NCBI RefSeq assembly: GCF_022430525.1
Contig: NZ_CP092521.1
Location: 1 to 64,000 of the forward strand
Source: Cetobacterium somerae
GTDB taxonomy: Bacteria; Fusobacteriota; Fusobacteriia; Fusobacteriales; Fusobacteriaceae
Direction: 5' to 3'
DNA length: 64,000 nt
Shown here: piece after piece, positions 27,298-36,007 of the stretch
Layout of the letters: each line of letters starts with the position of its first letter
Numbering within the stretch: the first letter of the stretch is position 1
Made by a program: the position numbers and the translations under genes
Notes under the pieces: model-generated
Databases searched by the model: none
Told to the model about the DNA's origin: nothing
Seen by the model: the letters and a program-made list of their open reading frames with translations, nothing else

Positions 27298-28032
27298 TTA
27301 CTTTTCAACTGAAACTATTAGCATCATTGGACGTCTTAGTTCTTCCTTCATACCCAAAACTTCATTTAATAATTTTTCTGATGGCATTGGTTCTACCACA
27401 TTTTTTATCTTAAATCCATTAGAAATAAGAGTTGATAAATAAGTTGTAAGTGTTCTATGATATTTAGTAACATTTTCGCCTAAAAAGTTAGTTTCTCTTT
27501 TTCCTTCATAATAATAGTTATCCACAGGAAAATATTCTATCTCTCCCTGCTCATTGTATATCCAATTTTGTGATCCATGAGCCGTAAATATTGGATGCTC
27601 TACTGAAAAAATAAAATTTCCACCTTTTTTTAATAACTTATAAATTTTATTTACCAGAAAATCAAAGTCTTTAATATAATGAATCGCTAAAGAACTAAAA
27701 ATAATATCAAAACTTTCATCTTTAAAATCTATATCTTCCATAGCTATGCAACTATACGATATATTTGAAGCCTTATTTTTTAAATTTGCTAACTCTAACA
27801 TTTTTGTAGAAATATCTATTCCAATCACTTTTGATGCACCTTTATCTGCAAAATATTTACAGTGCCAACCATATCCACATCCTAAATCCAAGAACTCTTT
27901 ATCCTTTATTTTAGGTAAAATCCTTTCTAATGCTTCCCATTCTCCAGCAGCACTAAGTCCATACTTTGATCTTGGCATCTCACTATATTTTTCAAAAAAT
28001 ACACTATTGTCATATTTATTTTCTTTCATCAT
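27298..28032 (-). CDS. Class I SAM-dependent methyltransferase (Methyltransf_11 type)
   Basis: A 244-residue methyltransferase. The SAM motif is FLDLGCGYGWHCKYF, motif II is VIGIDISTKMLELA, and the later FDIIFSSLAIHYI and GGNFIFSVEHPIF segments are those of UbiE/COQ5-like small-molecule methyltransferases. The C-terminal segment (YHRTLTTYLSTLISNGFKIKNVVEP) is typical of the subgroup. The substrate is unknown. It is a single-gene unit. Confidence 0.83.
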   Translation of the reverse strand: MMKENKYDNSVFFEKYSEMPRSKYGLSAAGEWEALERILPKIKDKEFLDLGCGYGWHCKYFADKGASKVIGIDISTKMLELANLKNKASNISYSCIAMEDIDFKDESFDIIFSSLAIHYIKDFDFLVNKIYKLLKKGGNFIFSVEHPIFTAHGSQNWIYNEQGEIEYFPVDNYYYEGKRETNFLGENVTKYHRTLTTYLSTLISNGFKIKNVVEPMPSEKLLNEVLGMKEELRRPMMLIVSVEK

Positions 28033-28066
28033 TTTCTCCCATATAAATTTTATTTTTAATAAGTAA

Positions 28067-28094
28067 AACTTTTTTCATACTAAAAAACGTCTAA
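28067..28094 (+). promoter_or_regulatory. Sigma-E (ECF) type promoter
   Basis: AACTT (28067-28071), 17 bases, then GTCTAA (28089-28094), with T-rich sequence after the -35. The same pair of boxes with 16-base spacing precedes the two C-rich small RNAs at 35.5 and 39.1 kb. It faces the small transcript that ends at 28379 and there is no other gene on this strand here. Confidence 0.6.
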
Positions 28095-28099
28095 AAAGT

Positions 28100-28380
28100 A
28101 TAATAATAGTTAGAATAGTAGAAAAGGATTTAATAGTAAAGTAGTAAAAAATAGCCATCACACAGTTTCAAAAATGTTTTAATATTAAAGTTTTAACAAA
28201 TTGTGAAGTTGTTTTTTCTAACTATTATATTGAGGTAATAGATTTAAAGTCAGTAAAGTGTTTTATTTTTAAGATGTTTTTAAAAGAAAAAGGTTTTACA
28301 AGTTTTAAAGTTATTCAAACGTGAAAAAGATTTAAAGAGCGGAAGTAGAGGGATTTGTGATGGTTGCCCTCTACTTTTTA
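28100..28380 (+). ncRNA. Putative sigma-E-dependent small transcript (structured RNA or sORF)
   Basis: The 355-bp gap between two leftward genes holds an independent rightward unit: a sigma-E-like promoter, about 280 transcribed bases, and a strong terminator (AAGTAGAGGG at 28343-28352 with CCCTCTACTT at 28367-28376, then T). The 5' end (TAATAGTTAGAA, 28104-28115) is perfectly complementary to 28216-28227, so the RNA can fold on itself. One frame is open from 28151 to 28324 (57 codons, ending GFTSFKVIQT) but has no ATG, GTG or TTG at a sensible place. It could be a regulatory RNA, a small protein with an unusual start, or a gene remnant. Confidence 0.5.
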
Positions 28381-28387
28381 ATTTCTT

Positions 28388-28813
28388 TTATTTCTTTTCC
28401 CATCTCATGAAAAACTCTTTCTCACCTGTGTTCTCATCAAGATTTTCAGATATTACTTTAAAATTTTCTCTCTTATAAAAATTTATTGCACGTGAGTTTT
28501 TTGCATATACACTTAGAGAAAGGTTTTCTTTCTTTTCTTTTGCATAGTAAAGTAACTCCTTTCCCATTCCTTTAGACTGACACTCGGTTGATATAAAAAT
28601 ACCAGCAATATAGTTATCCATAAGACCTATAAATCCTTTAATTTCACTATCAGCCTCATAAATATATACCTCTGCTTGAAGTAAAATAGATTTCACTTCA
28701 TCAAATTTTTCTAACCAATAACTCTCAGGAATAAAATCATGAGCTTTTTTATTCGCCTCAAACCATATTTGAATTACCACATCAATATCTTTTGTTTCTA
28801 GTTTTCTAATCAT
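28388..28813 (-). CDS. GNAT-family N-acetyltransferase
   Basis: A 141-residue acetyltransferase. Motif A is CQSKGMGKELLYYA in the acetyl-CoA-binding region, preceded by IAGIFISTE and followed by the SLSVYAKNSRAINFYKRENF segment (motif B). It starts MIRKLETKDIDVVIQIW, as in the YjaB/PhnO-like group. The acceptor substrate is unknown. It is read alone, with the small rightward transcript ending just beyond its stop. Confidence 0.85.
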   Translation of the reverse strand: MIRKLETKDIDVVIQIWFEANKKAHDFIPESYWLEKFDEVKSILLQAEVYIYEADSEIKGFIGLMDNYIAGIFISTECQSKGMGKELLYYAKEKKENLSLSVYAKNSRAINFYKRENFKVISENLDENTGEKEFFMRWEKK

Positions 28814-28949
28814 TATAATTCTCCTATAAATTTTTCTTTTTTTTATTATAGGTTATTATAATTTTTTATTCAATTAAATTATAACAACTTGAAAACTTTC
28901 ATGTAATCTGTTACTATAACAAAACAAATCTTTTATTAGGAGGAAAAAT

Positions 28950-29705
28950 ATGTCACTTAAAACAGAGTATGAAAATCAACAAAAATATAGAAAATGGAGT
29001 TTAATTGTTGATAAACTACCAATTAAAAGTGATCATGTCGTCGCAGAGCTTGGTTGTGGAACAGGGAATTTTGCAGAAGTTCTTTCTAAAAAGATAAAAG
29101 AGGTTATTGCGATAGATTTGAATCAAAATCTACTTGAAATTTTACAAAATAAAAAAATTCTAAATATCACAATTTTACAAAAAGATATATCTAATTTAAA
29201 CTACATCCCTAAGCAAGTTGATGGAATATTTTCTAGCTTTGCTATTGCTTATTTTCCAAATAAAATGGAACAAATATTAAAAAACTGGTTTGATAAATTA
29301 AAAAATGGCGGATGGGTTGCAATTATTGAAATTGATGATCTTTTACGAGGTCATACTCCACTTTCTAAAGAAACTCTAAATAAATTAGAAATATTTGAAG
29401 ATAAAACTAGAAATAATGGAATTTATGACTTTAGAGCTGGTCGAAAAATCTCTCTAATTTTAAAAGATTTAGGAATGGAGATTTTACTTGACGAAGATTT
29501 AGAGGATTCTGAATTAACTGATTCTGGTATACTCTCTGATGAGATTTACACAATGTGGGAAAATCGTCTAAATCGATTATCATTTGATAAATTTTTTCAA
29601 AAGAACGAAATTGAATCAATAAAAGCAGATTTTTTATCTCTTCTTAAAAGTGCTAAGCACATTAACCAAACTAAAGTTAAGTTCATTATAGCTAAAAAAT
29701 CTTAA
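28950..29705 (+). CDS. Class I SAM-dependent methyltransferase
   Basis: A 251-residue methyltransferase with SAM motif VAELGCGTGNFAEVL, acidic motif IAIDLNQNLLEIL, motif IV region VDGIFSSFAIAYFPN and the GGWVAIIEIDDL strand. The C-terminal half contains helices (LSKETLNKLEIFEDKTRNNG, GRKISLILKDLGME) usual for small-molecule methyltransferases. It has a strong AGGAGG ribosome site and ends at its own terminator. Substrate unknown. Confidence 0.82.
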   Translation: MSLKTEYENQQKYRKWSLIVDKLPIKSDHVVAELGCGTGNFAEVLSKKIKEVIAIDLNQNLLEILQNKKILNITILQKDISNLNYIPKQVDGIFSSFAIAYFPNKMEQILKNWFDKLKNGGWVAIIEIDDLLRGHTPLSKETLNKLEIFEDKTRNNGIYDFRAGRKISLILKDLGMEILLDEDLEDSELTDSGILSDEIYTMWENRLNRLSFDKFFQKNEIESIKADFLSLLKSAKHINQTKVKFIIAKKS

Positions 29706-29724
29706 CTTTCATTTTATAATTGAA

Positions 29725-29759
29725 TTTAGTAGTGAGGCTATCAACACTTCACTACTAAA
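29725..29759 (+). terminator. Intrinsic terminator
   Basis: An 11-bp stem, TTTAGTAGTGA with TCACTACTAAA, 20 bp after the methyltransferase stop and followed by AATAATTTTT. It leaves almost no room for a promoter and start of the Crp-like frame that follows. Confidence 0.8.
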
Positions 29760-29773
29760 TAATTTTTAAATAA

Positions 29774-30277
29774 CAATTTTTATATTTTTTTGTGGAAGGA
29801 AAAATTAAAATTTATTCAGCCTTTTATGGTGATAAAGAGGTTATCATTGAGTTCTGCAAACCTCTACAAATTTTAGGTGAAGTAGAATATATTCAAAATA
29901 AAGATATAAATGTAAATGTCGAAGCTTTAACACCTTGTATAGTTATTGGTATTTTAAGGGAAGATTTCAAAAAAATGATTTCTGGAAATGATAAACTTTA
30001 TGAACTGCTTCTAAGAACTGTAACAAGTAAATTGACATCTACTATGACACATATTTTAAGTTATCATCAAAAACCTTTAGAGGAACGAATTTTAAATTAT
30101 TTAAAAGAGCTTTCACAAAATAATAAAGTTGAAAAAATTAAATATATAGAAATGGCTGGTTTTTTAAAAATCTCCGATAGACACTTACGAAAAGTTTTAA
30201 AAAAACTTGATGATACTGGAGTAATATCTAAGTCTGGAAAAACTATCTATATTTTAAAATGGCCAGATAATATTTAA
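29774..30277 (+). pseudogene. 5'-truncated Crp/Fnr-family regulator
   Basis: The frame encodes the last two thirds of a Crp/Fnr regulator: the end of the cyclic-nucleotide-type barrel (LGEVEYIQ), the dimer helix, and the winged helix (AGFLKISDRHLRKVLKKLDDTGVI). The first roughly 50 residues are missing. Reading upstream of the GTG at 29792 continues in the same frame as QFLYFFVEGKIKIY, which matches the middle of the barrel, and then hits TAA at 29771. This points to a deletion of the 5' end. A 161-residue protein from the GTG, with no ribosome site of note, is possible but would lack the sensor domain. Confidence 0.72.
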
Positions 30278-30418
30278 AAAAATTTAATCTAATAGTTTTA
30301 ATTTCTTCGTATTATGCAGTCTCTTACCTTTTTTACTTGTAATAGATTTCAAATAGTTATTTTTTTTTATTTGTAATATAATTTATTTACAAAAGTTTTT
30401 AGGGAGGATTCAAAAATT

Positions 30419-31150
30419 ATGAAAAAATTATTTTTATTATCACTTATCGCTTTAGGAACAACAGCTTATGCTAAAGAAGTTGCTCAACCAATTGAAGTTG
30501 TAGAAGAAATCATTATTACAGAAGAGGTTATAATAGCTCCAGTTGAAGAGGTTGTTGTAGCAACTACTAAAAATAATTTATATATAAGAACAGGTTTAGA
30601 TGTATGGTCACAATATGATTCACATTCAATCTATCATGAAAAAAATGGAATAAAAGTATCTAATGGAGATACTAAAAAAATGGGTTATGAATTTGCTATA
30701 GAAAATACAAGAAATATAACTGATAACTTTGAATTAGGATTAGGAGTAGCTTATCAAAATCATGCTGGATTAAAATCAGAAAATAGAAATGGTATAAACT
30801 ATGAAATTGGAAAATATGATTCTGCACCTTTATATGTAGTTGGAAAGTATAATTTTACTACTTTTGAAAATGGAATTACTCCATACGTAAAAGCTAACGT
30901 AGGATACTCATTTAATTTTAATTCAAAAGATGGAGAGATTGCAGGTGTTAACTATTCAACTAAAATAGATGATGGTTTCTACTATGGTGTTGGAACAGGA
31001 ATGGAATATAATAACTTTACTGTAGATATTATGTACCAAGCTAACCAAGCTAAAGTTAAAGGAACTGTAGATGGAGCAACTGACTCTCATAAAAAATCAC
31101 TTGACTATTCAAGAATTACTTTAGGATTTGGATATAAATTCTCATACTAA
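30419..31150 (+). CDS. Outer-membrane beta-barrel protein
   Basis: A 243-residue protein with a signal peptide (MKKLFLLSLIALGTTAYA), a short acidic, valine-rich linker (VEVVEEIIITEEVIIAPVEEVVV), and about eight predicted amphipathic beta strands ending in an aromatic residue (ITLGFGYKFSY), the usual barrel-insertion signal. It resembles OmpW/opacity-type porins and the fusobacterial outer-membrane proteins. It has an AGGGAGG site. The acidic linker may interact with cell wall or a partner, as in some fusobacterial OMPs. Ligand unknown. Confidence 0.82.
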   Translation: MKKLFLLSLIALGTTAYAKEVAQPIEVVEEIIITEEVIIAPVEEVVVATTKNNLYIRTGLDVWSQYDSHSIYHEKNGIKVSNGDTKKMGYEFAIENTRNITDNFELGLGVAYQNHAGLKSENRNGINYEIGKYDSAPLYVVGKYNFTTFENGITPYVKANVGYSFNFNSKDGEIAGVNYSTKIDDGFYYGVGTGMEYNNFTVDIMYQANQAKVKGTVDGATDSHKKSLDYSRITLGFGYKFSY

Positions 31151-31186
31151 ATTTAATTGATTAAAAAATTTAATTTTTATTCATAC

Positions 31187-31241
31187 ACTTCCTTTATAAG
31201 GGTAGGTCCCTCTAGGGTAAAACTACCACTATAAAGGAAGT
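31187..31241. terminator. Bidirectional terminator
   Basis: A long stem, ACTTCCTTTATA (31187-31198) with its complement at 31230-31241, plus an inner GGTAG/CTACC. It lies between the outer-membrane protein gene and the converging pheA gene. Confidence 0.85.
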
Positions 31242-31247
31242 TTTTTA

Positions 31248-32081
31248 TTATCTAATTTCACATTTTTTATATGTCCCATATATTTTTAATTTTTCAACTC
31301 CAAGCCTTATCTGACTAAGAGCCTCTTTTAAATTACTATCAGATAAATTTCCCTCTAAATCAATATAAAAGTTATAGGAAAATGTCCCATCTCCTACAGG
31401 CCTTGATTCAATTTTTGTTAAATTTATCCCTCGCTTATAGAATTCCCCTAATATTTTATACAAACTTCCAACTTCATGTTTTAATTTTACTCCAACTGTG
31501 ATTTTATTATTTTCTAAACTATTTTTTATACAAGACTCCACAATAATAAATCTGGTTTTATTATCTAAGTTATCGTTAATATTCTCTTTTAGAATTTTTA
31601 AATTATTAATTTCACAGGCTCTTTTGCTGCCAATAGCTCCTTTTTCTAAAGAGTTTGAATCTTTCACATATTTTACACTTAAAGCAGTATTATGATAATT
31701 TATATGCTTAATTTCTCCTAAAGAATCTATAAATTTTTTACTTTGTTCAAACCCTTGGGGATGTGAGTATATCTCTTTAATATCCTCTAACCGAGCATCT
31801 TTATTTCCTATCAGATTTTGAATTATCCTTATACAAACCTCTCCCACTATAAAAAGGTTATATTTTTCTAAAAGGTCATAAACTAAATTTATTGATCCTG
31901 TTGTAGAGTTTTCAATTGGTAAAACTCCACATTCAATCTCTCCATTCTTTACAGCAATAAAAACATCTTCAAATGTTTTATAATTTTGTGCTCCAATTCC
32001 TTCTCCAAAATAGTGAATCATAGCCTCTTGACTAAATGCTCCTTCTACCCCTTGATAACCAACTTTAATCTTTTCTATCAT
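31248..32081 (-). CDS. pheA: Prephenate dehydratase
   Basis: A 277-residue enzyme that converts prephenate to phenylpyruvate, the committed step of phenylalanine synthesis. The N-terminal PDT domain shows GYQGVEGAFSQEA, LPIENSTTGSI and the SHPQGFEQ and NKTRFIIV segments (the catalytic threonine is in the latter). The C-terminal ACT domain has the phenylalanine-binding motifs GSLYKIL and ESRPVGDGTFSYNFYIDLEG. No chorismate mutase domain is fused. Its start codon touches the stop of the upstream solute-binding protein gene, so they are co-transcribed. Confidence 0.93.
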   Translation of the reverse strand: MIEKIKVGYQGVEGAFSQEAMIHYFGEGIGAQNYKTFEDVFIAVKNGEIECGVLPIENSTTGSINLVYDLLEKYNLFIVGEVCIRIIQNLIGNKDARLEDIKEIYSHPQGFEQSKKFIDSLGEIKHINYHNTALSVKYVKDSNSLEKGAIGSKRACEINNLKILKENINDNLDNKTRFIIVESCIKNSLENNKITVGVKLKHEVGSLYKILGEFYKRGINLTKIESRPVGDGTFSYNFYIDLEGNLSDSNLKEALSQIRLGVEKLKIYGTYKKCEIR

Positions 32082-33595
32082 TACTTTACCTCTTTATCCA
32101 CTTTATAAAATCTATGCATTCCACTTGGATGTGGTTCAAAATTTGATATGTTTTTATTAACTCCAGCAATAACTTTTCTTGTAAATGAGATTGCCATAAC
32201 TCCATCCTCTTGAATTATTTGGCAAACCTCTTGATAATACACTTCTCTTTTTTTATCATCAGTCTCCTCTTTAGCTAAAGTTAAAAGTTCATTAACTTTC
32301 GGATTTGAATAGAAAAATCTATTTCCAGCAGCTCCTATAAATTTTTCATTGAAAACAGTTAACGCTTCCTCTCCATCACCAGTTGGTGATGTTTTCCCCA
32401 AATGAAAAAGCTGATGCTTTCCATTAGATGTTTCACTTATAAAAGTTCCCCACTCTAAAGGATTTATAGTTAAATTTATCCCAATATCCTTTAATTGTGC
32501 TTGAATTATTTGAGATATCTGCATACTATCACTATTGCTATGAATTGTTATAGATAGATTTAAATCCTCCTTTTTTTCAACTTTATCCAAATATTCCTTA
32601 GCTTTATCTATATCTTGACTATAATTTACTCTATTCTCTGTATAACCAAACATATTCTTAGCTAAAGGGGAGTTTATACTTTCAGCATATGTTCCTAAAA
32701 CTGTTCCCAATATCTCATCTGAATTTAAAGCATAAATTATTGCTTTTCTTAAATTTTCATCTTTTAACTTTGAATCCTTCATATTAAATCCAATAAACTC
32801 AATTGCTAATGGGTCTATTGCCATTAACTCCAATTTAGGATTTTTTATAACTTGCTCTGCATCAATAGGGGAAACAGCGTAAGCTACATCAATCTCTCCT
32901 GTTTCTAATCCAATAACTCTATTTGTAGCTTCTGGGATACTCCTAAAAACTAACTTATCAATATTTGGCTTTTTAAAAGTATGTTCTTTATTACTTTTTA
33001 AAACAATCTTATCCCCTGTTACCCATTCTTCTAAAATAAAAGATCCCGTTCCAACTGGATTTTGACCAAAACTATTTCCAGATTCATTAATAGCCTTTTC
33101 ACTCACAATTGAAGCTCCAGGATCAGCTAAAAATTTTAAAAGTGTCTTCGTTGGATATTTTGTATTTATATCAAAAGTCTTATCATCTACCTTTTCAACA
33201 CTTTCAATACTTTCACCAATTGCTCCAACTATTTTAGAGTTCTTAACTCTATTTAAAGAAAATATAACATCTTCAACTTTTAAAGGTTCTTCATTATGAA
33301 ATTTAATTCCATCTTTTAATTTAAACCTAATTTTTGTAGGAGTGATATACTCCCAATTTTCAGCTAAACCATCTTTTAACTCCATATTTTTATCCACTTC
33401 TACCAAGGTATCATATACTTGGACTATAACTTCAAGTGACCGCTTATCATTAGTTCCTTGAGGATCCAAACTTTTAGCTGCACCTACTTGAGCTGCTATA
33501 ATCTCTTTTTTAGATTCAATTTTTTCTTTTTTATTACAAGATGCAACTAAAATCATTACTATAATTAAATATAATAAACTCAATTTTCTTTTCAT
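32081..33595 (-). CDS. Family 5 solute-binding lipoprotein
   Basis: A 504-residue extracytoplasmic binding protein with a lipoprotein signal (LIVMILVASCNKK, lipid-modified Cys about residue 20). Family 5 motifs are DPQGTNDKRS, IKFHNEEPLKVEDVIFSLNRV and NLRKAIIYALNSDEI. It is related to the DppA-like protein at 24.8 kb but has no permease or ATPase genes beside it, so it may use a transporter encoded elsewhere. It overlaps pheA by one base. Confidence 0.9.
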   Translation of the reverse strand: MKRKLSLLYLIIVMILVASCNKKEKIESKKEIIAAQVGAAKSLDPQGTNDKRSLEVIVQVYDTLVEVDKNMELKDGLAENWEYITPTKIRFKLKDGIKFHNEEPLKVEDVIFSLNRVKNSKIVGAIGESIESVEKVDDKTFDINTKYPTKTLLKFLADPGASIVSEKAINESGNSFGQNPVGTGSFILEEWVTGDKIVLKSNKEHTFKKPNIDKLVFRSIPEATNRVIGLETGEIDVAYAVSPIDAEQVIKNPKLELMAIDPLAIEFIGFNMKDSKLKDENLRKAIIYALNSDEILGTVLGTYAESINSPLAKNMFGYTENRVNYSQDIDKAKEYLDKVEKKEDLNLSITIHSNSDSMQISQIIQAQLKDIGINLTINPLEWGTFISETSNGKHQLFHLGKTSPTGDGEEALTVFNEKFIGAAGNRFFYSNPKVNELLTLAKEETDDKKREVYYQEVCQIIQEDGVMAISFTRKVIAGVNKNISNFEPHPSGMHRFYKVDKEVK

Positions 33596-33808
33596 ATTTT
33601 TTCTCTCCTTTTTAATGCCTAAAAAGACACTAACTCTTTATCTATTCCCAATATGGTATCATTTTTTCAAAAGTGTTTCTAGATAACTTTTTTTAAAAAT
33701 TTTTGTTCGTAATACTATTTTTCTTTATATAGAAATTAAGAGTTAGGAAGATTTTTTTTAAAAAAATTGTTCGCTACTATTTTAAAATAACGATTTTTTT
33801 ATTTTTTA

Positions 33809-34045
33809 CTAACTATTTAAAGCCTTGTCATACTCCTCCTTTGAAACTTCTTTATAAATATATTCTCGTCCAAATTTATATTTTAAAATTAAATCTTCAA
33901 ATTTTTCACAGTCTTTTAGCGTTTCGAAATCACGGGTGAAATAATTTCTATTCCATAATAAACTTGTAGCTAACTCAAAAGTTCCCTCAAATACCTTTTC
34001 TTTTACACCATTTTTTAAAATTCTAATAACATAATATGTTTTCAC
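33809..34045 (-). CDS. Hypothetical protein, 78 residues
   Basis: A small soluble protein (MKTYYVIRILKNGVKEKVFEGTFELA...) with no recognised motif. It has a clear AGGTGG-like site upstream, a normal ATG and the aromatic and charged composition of a folded protein. It is divergent from the XRE-cupin regulator gene. Function not inferred. Confidence 0.6.
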   Translation of the reverse strand: MKTYYVIRILKNGVKEKVFEGTFELATSLLWNRNYFTRDFETLKDCEKFEDLILKYKFGREYIYKEVSKEEYDKALNS

Positions 34046-34170
34046 TCTATAACCACCTCTTTTTTCATTATAACATATTTTATTTCAATAAAACGAATAT
34101 TTTTTATGTTGTATTTTTTTTTCTAAACTGTTATTCTTTAGAGTGAATAATAAATAAGGTGTGTGATTAT

Positions 34171-34719
34171 ATGGAAAATCTAAATATTTTAATTGGTCAA
34201 CGTTTAAATAGATTAAGAAAAGATAAAAACTTAAGTTTGGAGGAGCTCTCTTTACAAACTGGAGTCAGCAAAGCTATGCTTTCTCAAATTGAAAATGGAA
34301 AATCTAATCCAACAGTTTCTACACTTTGGAAAATATCTACAGCTTTAAAAGTTTCTTTCTCTTTTTTTATTGAAGGAGAAGAAGAGGAGCTTACTGTAGT
34401 TGATGAAAAGAATATATCTCCTATTCTAGAAAGTAACAATCTTATGAAGCTGTACCCTATATTTCCATTTGATAGTAATAAGAATTTTGAGATTTTAACA
34501 ATTGAATTAAAAAAAGATTGCGAGCACATATCTCAACCTCATACTTCTGGTGTAGAAGAATATATAATTATGAGTGAAGGAACTTTAGAGCTTCATGTTG
34601 AAAAACAAGTTTTTCTATTATCAAAAGGACAATCTATAAAATTCTTAGCTGATAAAGAGCATGTTTATAAAAATACTCAAGATGAGCTTGTTAGATTTTA
34701 TAATTTAATTTTTTATTAA
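34171..34719 (+). CDS. XRE-family regulator with cupin domain
   Basis: A 182-residue regulator. The N-terminal helix-turn-helix (residues 5-60, LNRLRKDKNLSLEELSLQTGVSKAMLSQIENGKSNP) is joined to a C-terminal cupin_2 barrel (about 105-180, HISQPHTSGVEEYIIMSEGTLELHVE). This architecture is common in regulators of amino-acid or polyamine metabolism. I use the ATG at 34171 after AAGGTG instead of the GTG at 34159. It faces a LysE-type exporter gene and may control it. Confidence 0.88.
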   Translation: MENLNILIGQRLNRLRKDKNLSLEELSLQTGVSKAMLSQIENGKSNPTVSTLWKISTALKVSFSFFIEGEEEELTVVDEKNISPILESNNLMKLYPIFPFDSNKNFEILTIELKKDCEHISQPHTSGVEEYIIMSEGTLELHVEKQVFLLSKGQSIKFLADKEHVYKNTQDELVRFYNLIFY

Positions 34720-34720
34720 A

Positions 34721-34751
34721 AAATAGAGGGAGCTAAATTTTCCCTCTATTT
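34721..34751. terminator. Bidirectional terminator
   Basis: An 11-bp stem, AAATAGAGGGA with TCCCTCTATTT, with a 9-base loop, between the XRE-cupin regulator and the converging LysE-type gene. Confidence 0.8.
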
Positions 34752-34760
34752 CCTTTATAA

Positions 34761-35378
34761 CTATTTTATTTTTATAGATTTTAAGCCTTTTTTCACTCCA
34801 AAATATATTAAAATAAGTCCCACTCCTGAATTTAATAAACTCAATATTCGTTGAGATAAAAAATTATTTGTTATAGATCCTAGAAAAACTATCAAAGTTA
34901 AAAAAAATAATGTAGCTAAAAGAGCTCCAAGTGCAAAAAGAAGTATAGATTTTTTAGTAAAATTTTCTTCATTAGTTCTTGTGGTAAAAACTCCTATCCA
35001 AAATAGAATTGTCATAGGATTTGCTCCTGTTAAAAGAAATGCTTTAATAAAAGGTGAACTTGAGCTAGAATCTCCAAATATATTCATTTTTGGAAGAATT
35101 GATATCCCAAAATATCCTAAGAAAAGTTCCATTCCAAAAATAATAATAATTAAAGTTCCTAAAATATTGAACCCATATTGAATTTTTTCTTTTTTTACGA
35201 AAGACGAAATGCCTAAAATTGCAAGTGCTATGTAGAAAGCATCTGCTAAAACAACTCCTAAAACACCTAATTCTGCTCGCCAAAAGCTTTGACCAATTCC
35301 TAAAGAAAAAATGTACATACATACTGGTCCTATGGCAATTTGCAACAACATTCCAAATTTAAATCCCTCAAATATCAA
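34761..35378 (-). CDS. LysE-family amino-acid exporter
   Basis: A 205-residue membrane protein with about six hydrophobic segments. The N-terminal MLLQIAIGPVCMYIFSLGIGQS carries the G-P motif of LysE/RhtB transporters, followed by the LADAFYIALAILGIS helix and the TGANPMTILFWIGVF segment. These export lysine, threonine, homoserine or other amino acids. It converges with the XRE-cupin regulator. The substrate is not known. Confidence 0.85.
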   Translation of the reverse strand: MIFEGFKFGMLLQIAIGPVCMYIFSLGIGQSFWRAELGVLGVVLADAFYIALAILGISSFVKKEKIQYGFNILGTLIIIIFGMELFLGYFGISILPKMNIFGDSSSSSPFIKAFLLTGANPMTILFWIGVFTTRTNEENFTKKSILLFALGALLATLFFLTLIVFLGSITNNFLSQRILSLLNSGVGLILIYFGVKKGLKSIKIK

Positions 35379-35464
35379 CGATGCCTCCCTGCTTAATTTA
35401 TTATTTATTTTATAATATCATAAAAAAATTTTATAAACTATTTTAATTTTTATAAATATTTTAA

Positions 35465-35491
35465 AACTTTTTTGTAAAACCTATTGTCTAA
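35465..35491 (+). promoter_or_regulatory. Sigma-E (ECF) type promoter of small RNA copy 1
   Basis: AACTT (35465-35469), 16 bases, GTCTAA (35486-35491). The block from TTTAAAACTTTTTT to TATTATAA is nearly the same before the second copy at 39.1 kb. The box pair matches the GGAACTT-N16-GTCTAA consensus known for sigma-E in enterobacteria. Confidence 0.6.
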
Positions 35492-35497
35492 ATATTA

Positions 35498-35578
35498 TAA
35501 AAAGTGTTAAAAGTAATAATATAATTTTAATCCCCCCAGAGAGCCTCTATCCCCCCCAGAGGCTCTCCTCCTTTTTTG
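35498..35578 (+). ncRNA. C-rich small RNA candidate, copy 1
   Basis: An independent unit of about 80 bases in the gap between the divergent LysE gene and the lipoprotein gene; nothing else is transcribed rightward here. After a short A/T-rich leader comes TCCCCCC, then a perfect 10-bp terminator stem (35539-35548 and 35558-35567) whose loop is ATCCCCCCC, then CTCC and six T. The exposed C-runs are complementary to Shine-Dalgarno sequences (GGGGG, GGAGG), as in sigma-E-controlled and other C-rich regulatory RNAs. A second copy lies at 39.1 kb. Confidence 0.62.
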
Positions 35579-35632
35579 GAGAATTTCTAATTTTATATGA
35601 TATAATACTTCTATAAAAAAGGAGGTTAGAAA

Positions 35633-36001
35633 ATGAAAAAAATATGGTTAGGATTAGTTTTAATAATGTTCAGTTTATTAGGTTGTAAGAGTCTTGAAGA
35701 AAAAAAAGAAAACTCAATTAAAATAAACCTTATTGGAAATATTGTACCTAAAGATAATTTAACTGTTTTACTTTTTGCGTATGATGATAGAATAGCTGAT
35801 AAAAAAGCCGATTTAGTTGGAAAAAAAAATATTATACTAAAAGAACATGAAAATATTGTTGAGTTTACAACTCCAAAAGATAATAGAACTTACTACATCT
35901 CTTTAGAAAATAATGATGACTATTCTTTGGATTATAGCAGTGGTAGTATTCAAAAGCTTAAGTTTACGAAAGGGAATGAAGTTAAAATAAATAAAAAATA
36001 A
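35633..36001 (+). CDS. Small lipoprotein
   Basis: A 122-residue lipoprotein (lipobox LLGC, Cys18). The mature part is a beta-rich domain, KINLIGNIVPKDNLTVLLFAYDDRIADKKADLV..., that resembles YbaY/YscW-type lipoprotein domains; this match is tentative. It has a strong AAAGGAGG site and a TATAAT box upstream, and its own terminator. It lies just after the small RNA copy 1. Confidence 0.65.
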   Translation: MKKIWLGLVLIMFSLLGCKSLEEKKENSIKINLIGNIVPKDNLTVLLFAYDDRIADKKADLVGKKNIILKEHENIVEFTTPKDNRTYYISLENNDDYSLDYSSGSIQKLKFTKGNEVKINKK

Positions 36002-36007
36002 CTCTAT

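Noticed and set aside
30370-30393. TTTGTAA-N10-TTACAAA upstream of the outer-membrane protein gene
   Set aside because: The half-sites look like the ahpC and rubrerythrin palindrome, but the spacing is 10 bases instead of 3, so it is not the same operator. It is more likely AT-rich promoter sequence.
33630-33746. CTAACTCTT / AAGAGTTAG repeat upstream of the solute-binding lipoprotein as a T-box or riboswitch
   Set aside because: There is no T-box sequence (AGGGTGGNACCGCG) or terminator beside it. A 9-bp repeat over 110 bases of AT-rich DNA is weak.
33809-34045. Antitoxin role for the 78-residue protein
   Set aside because: No toxin partner is adjacent and no motif supports it.
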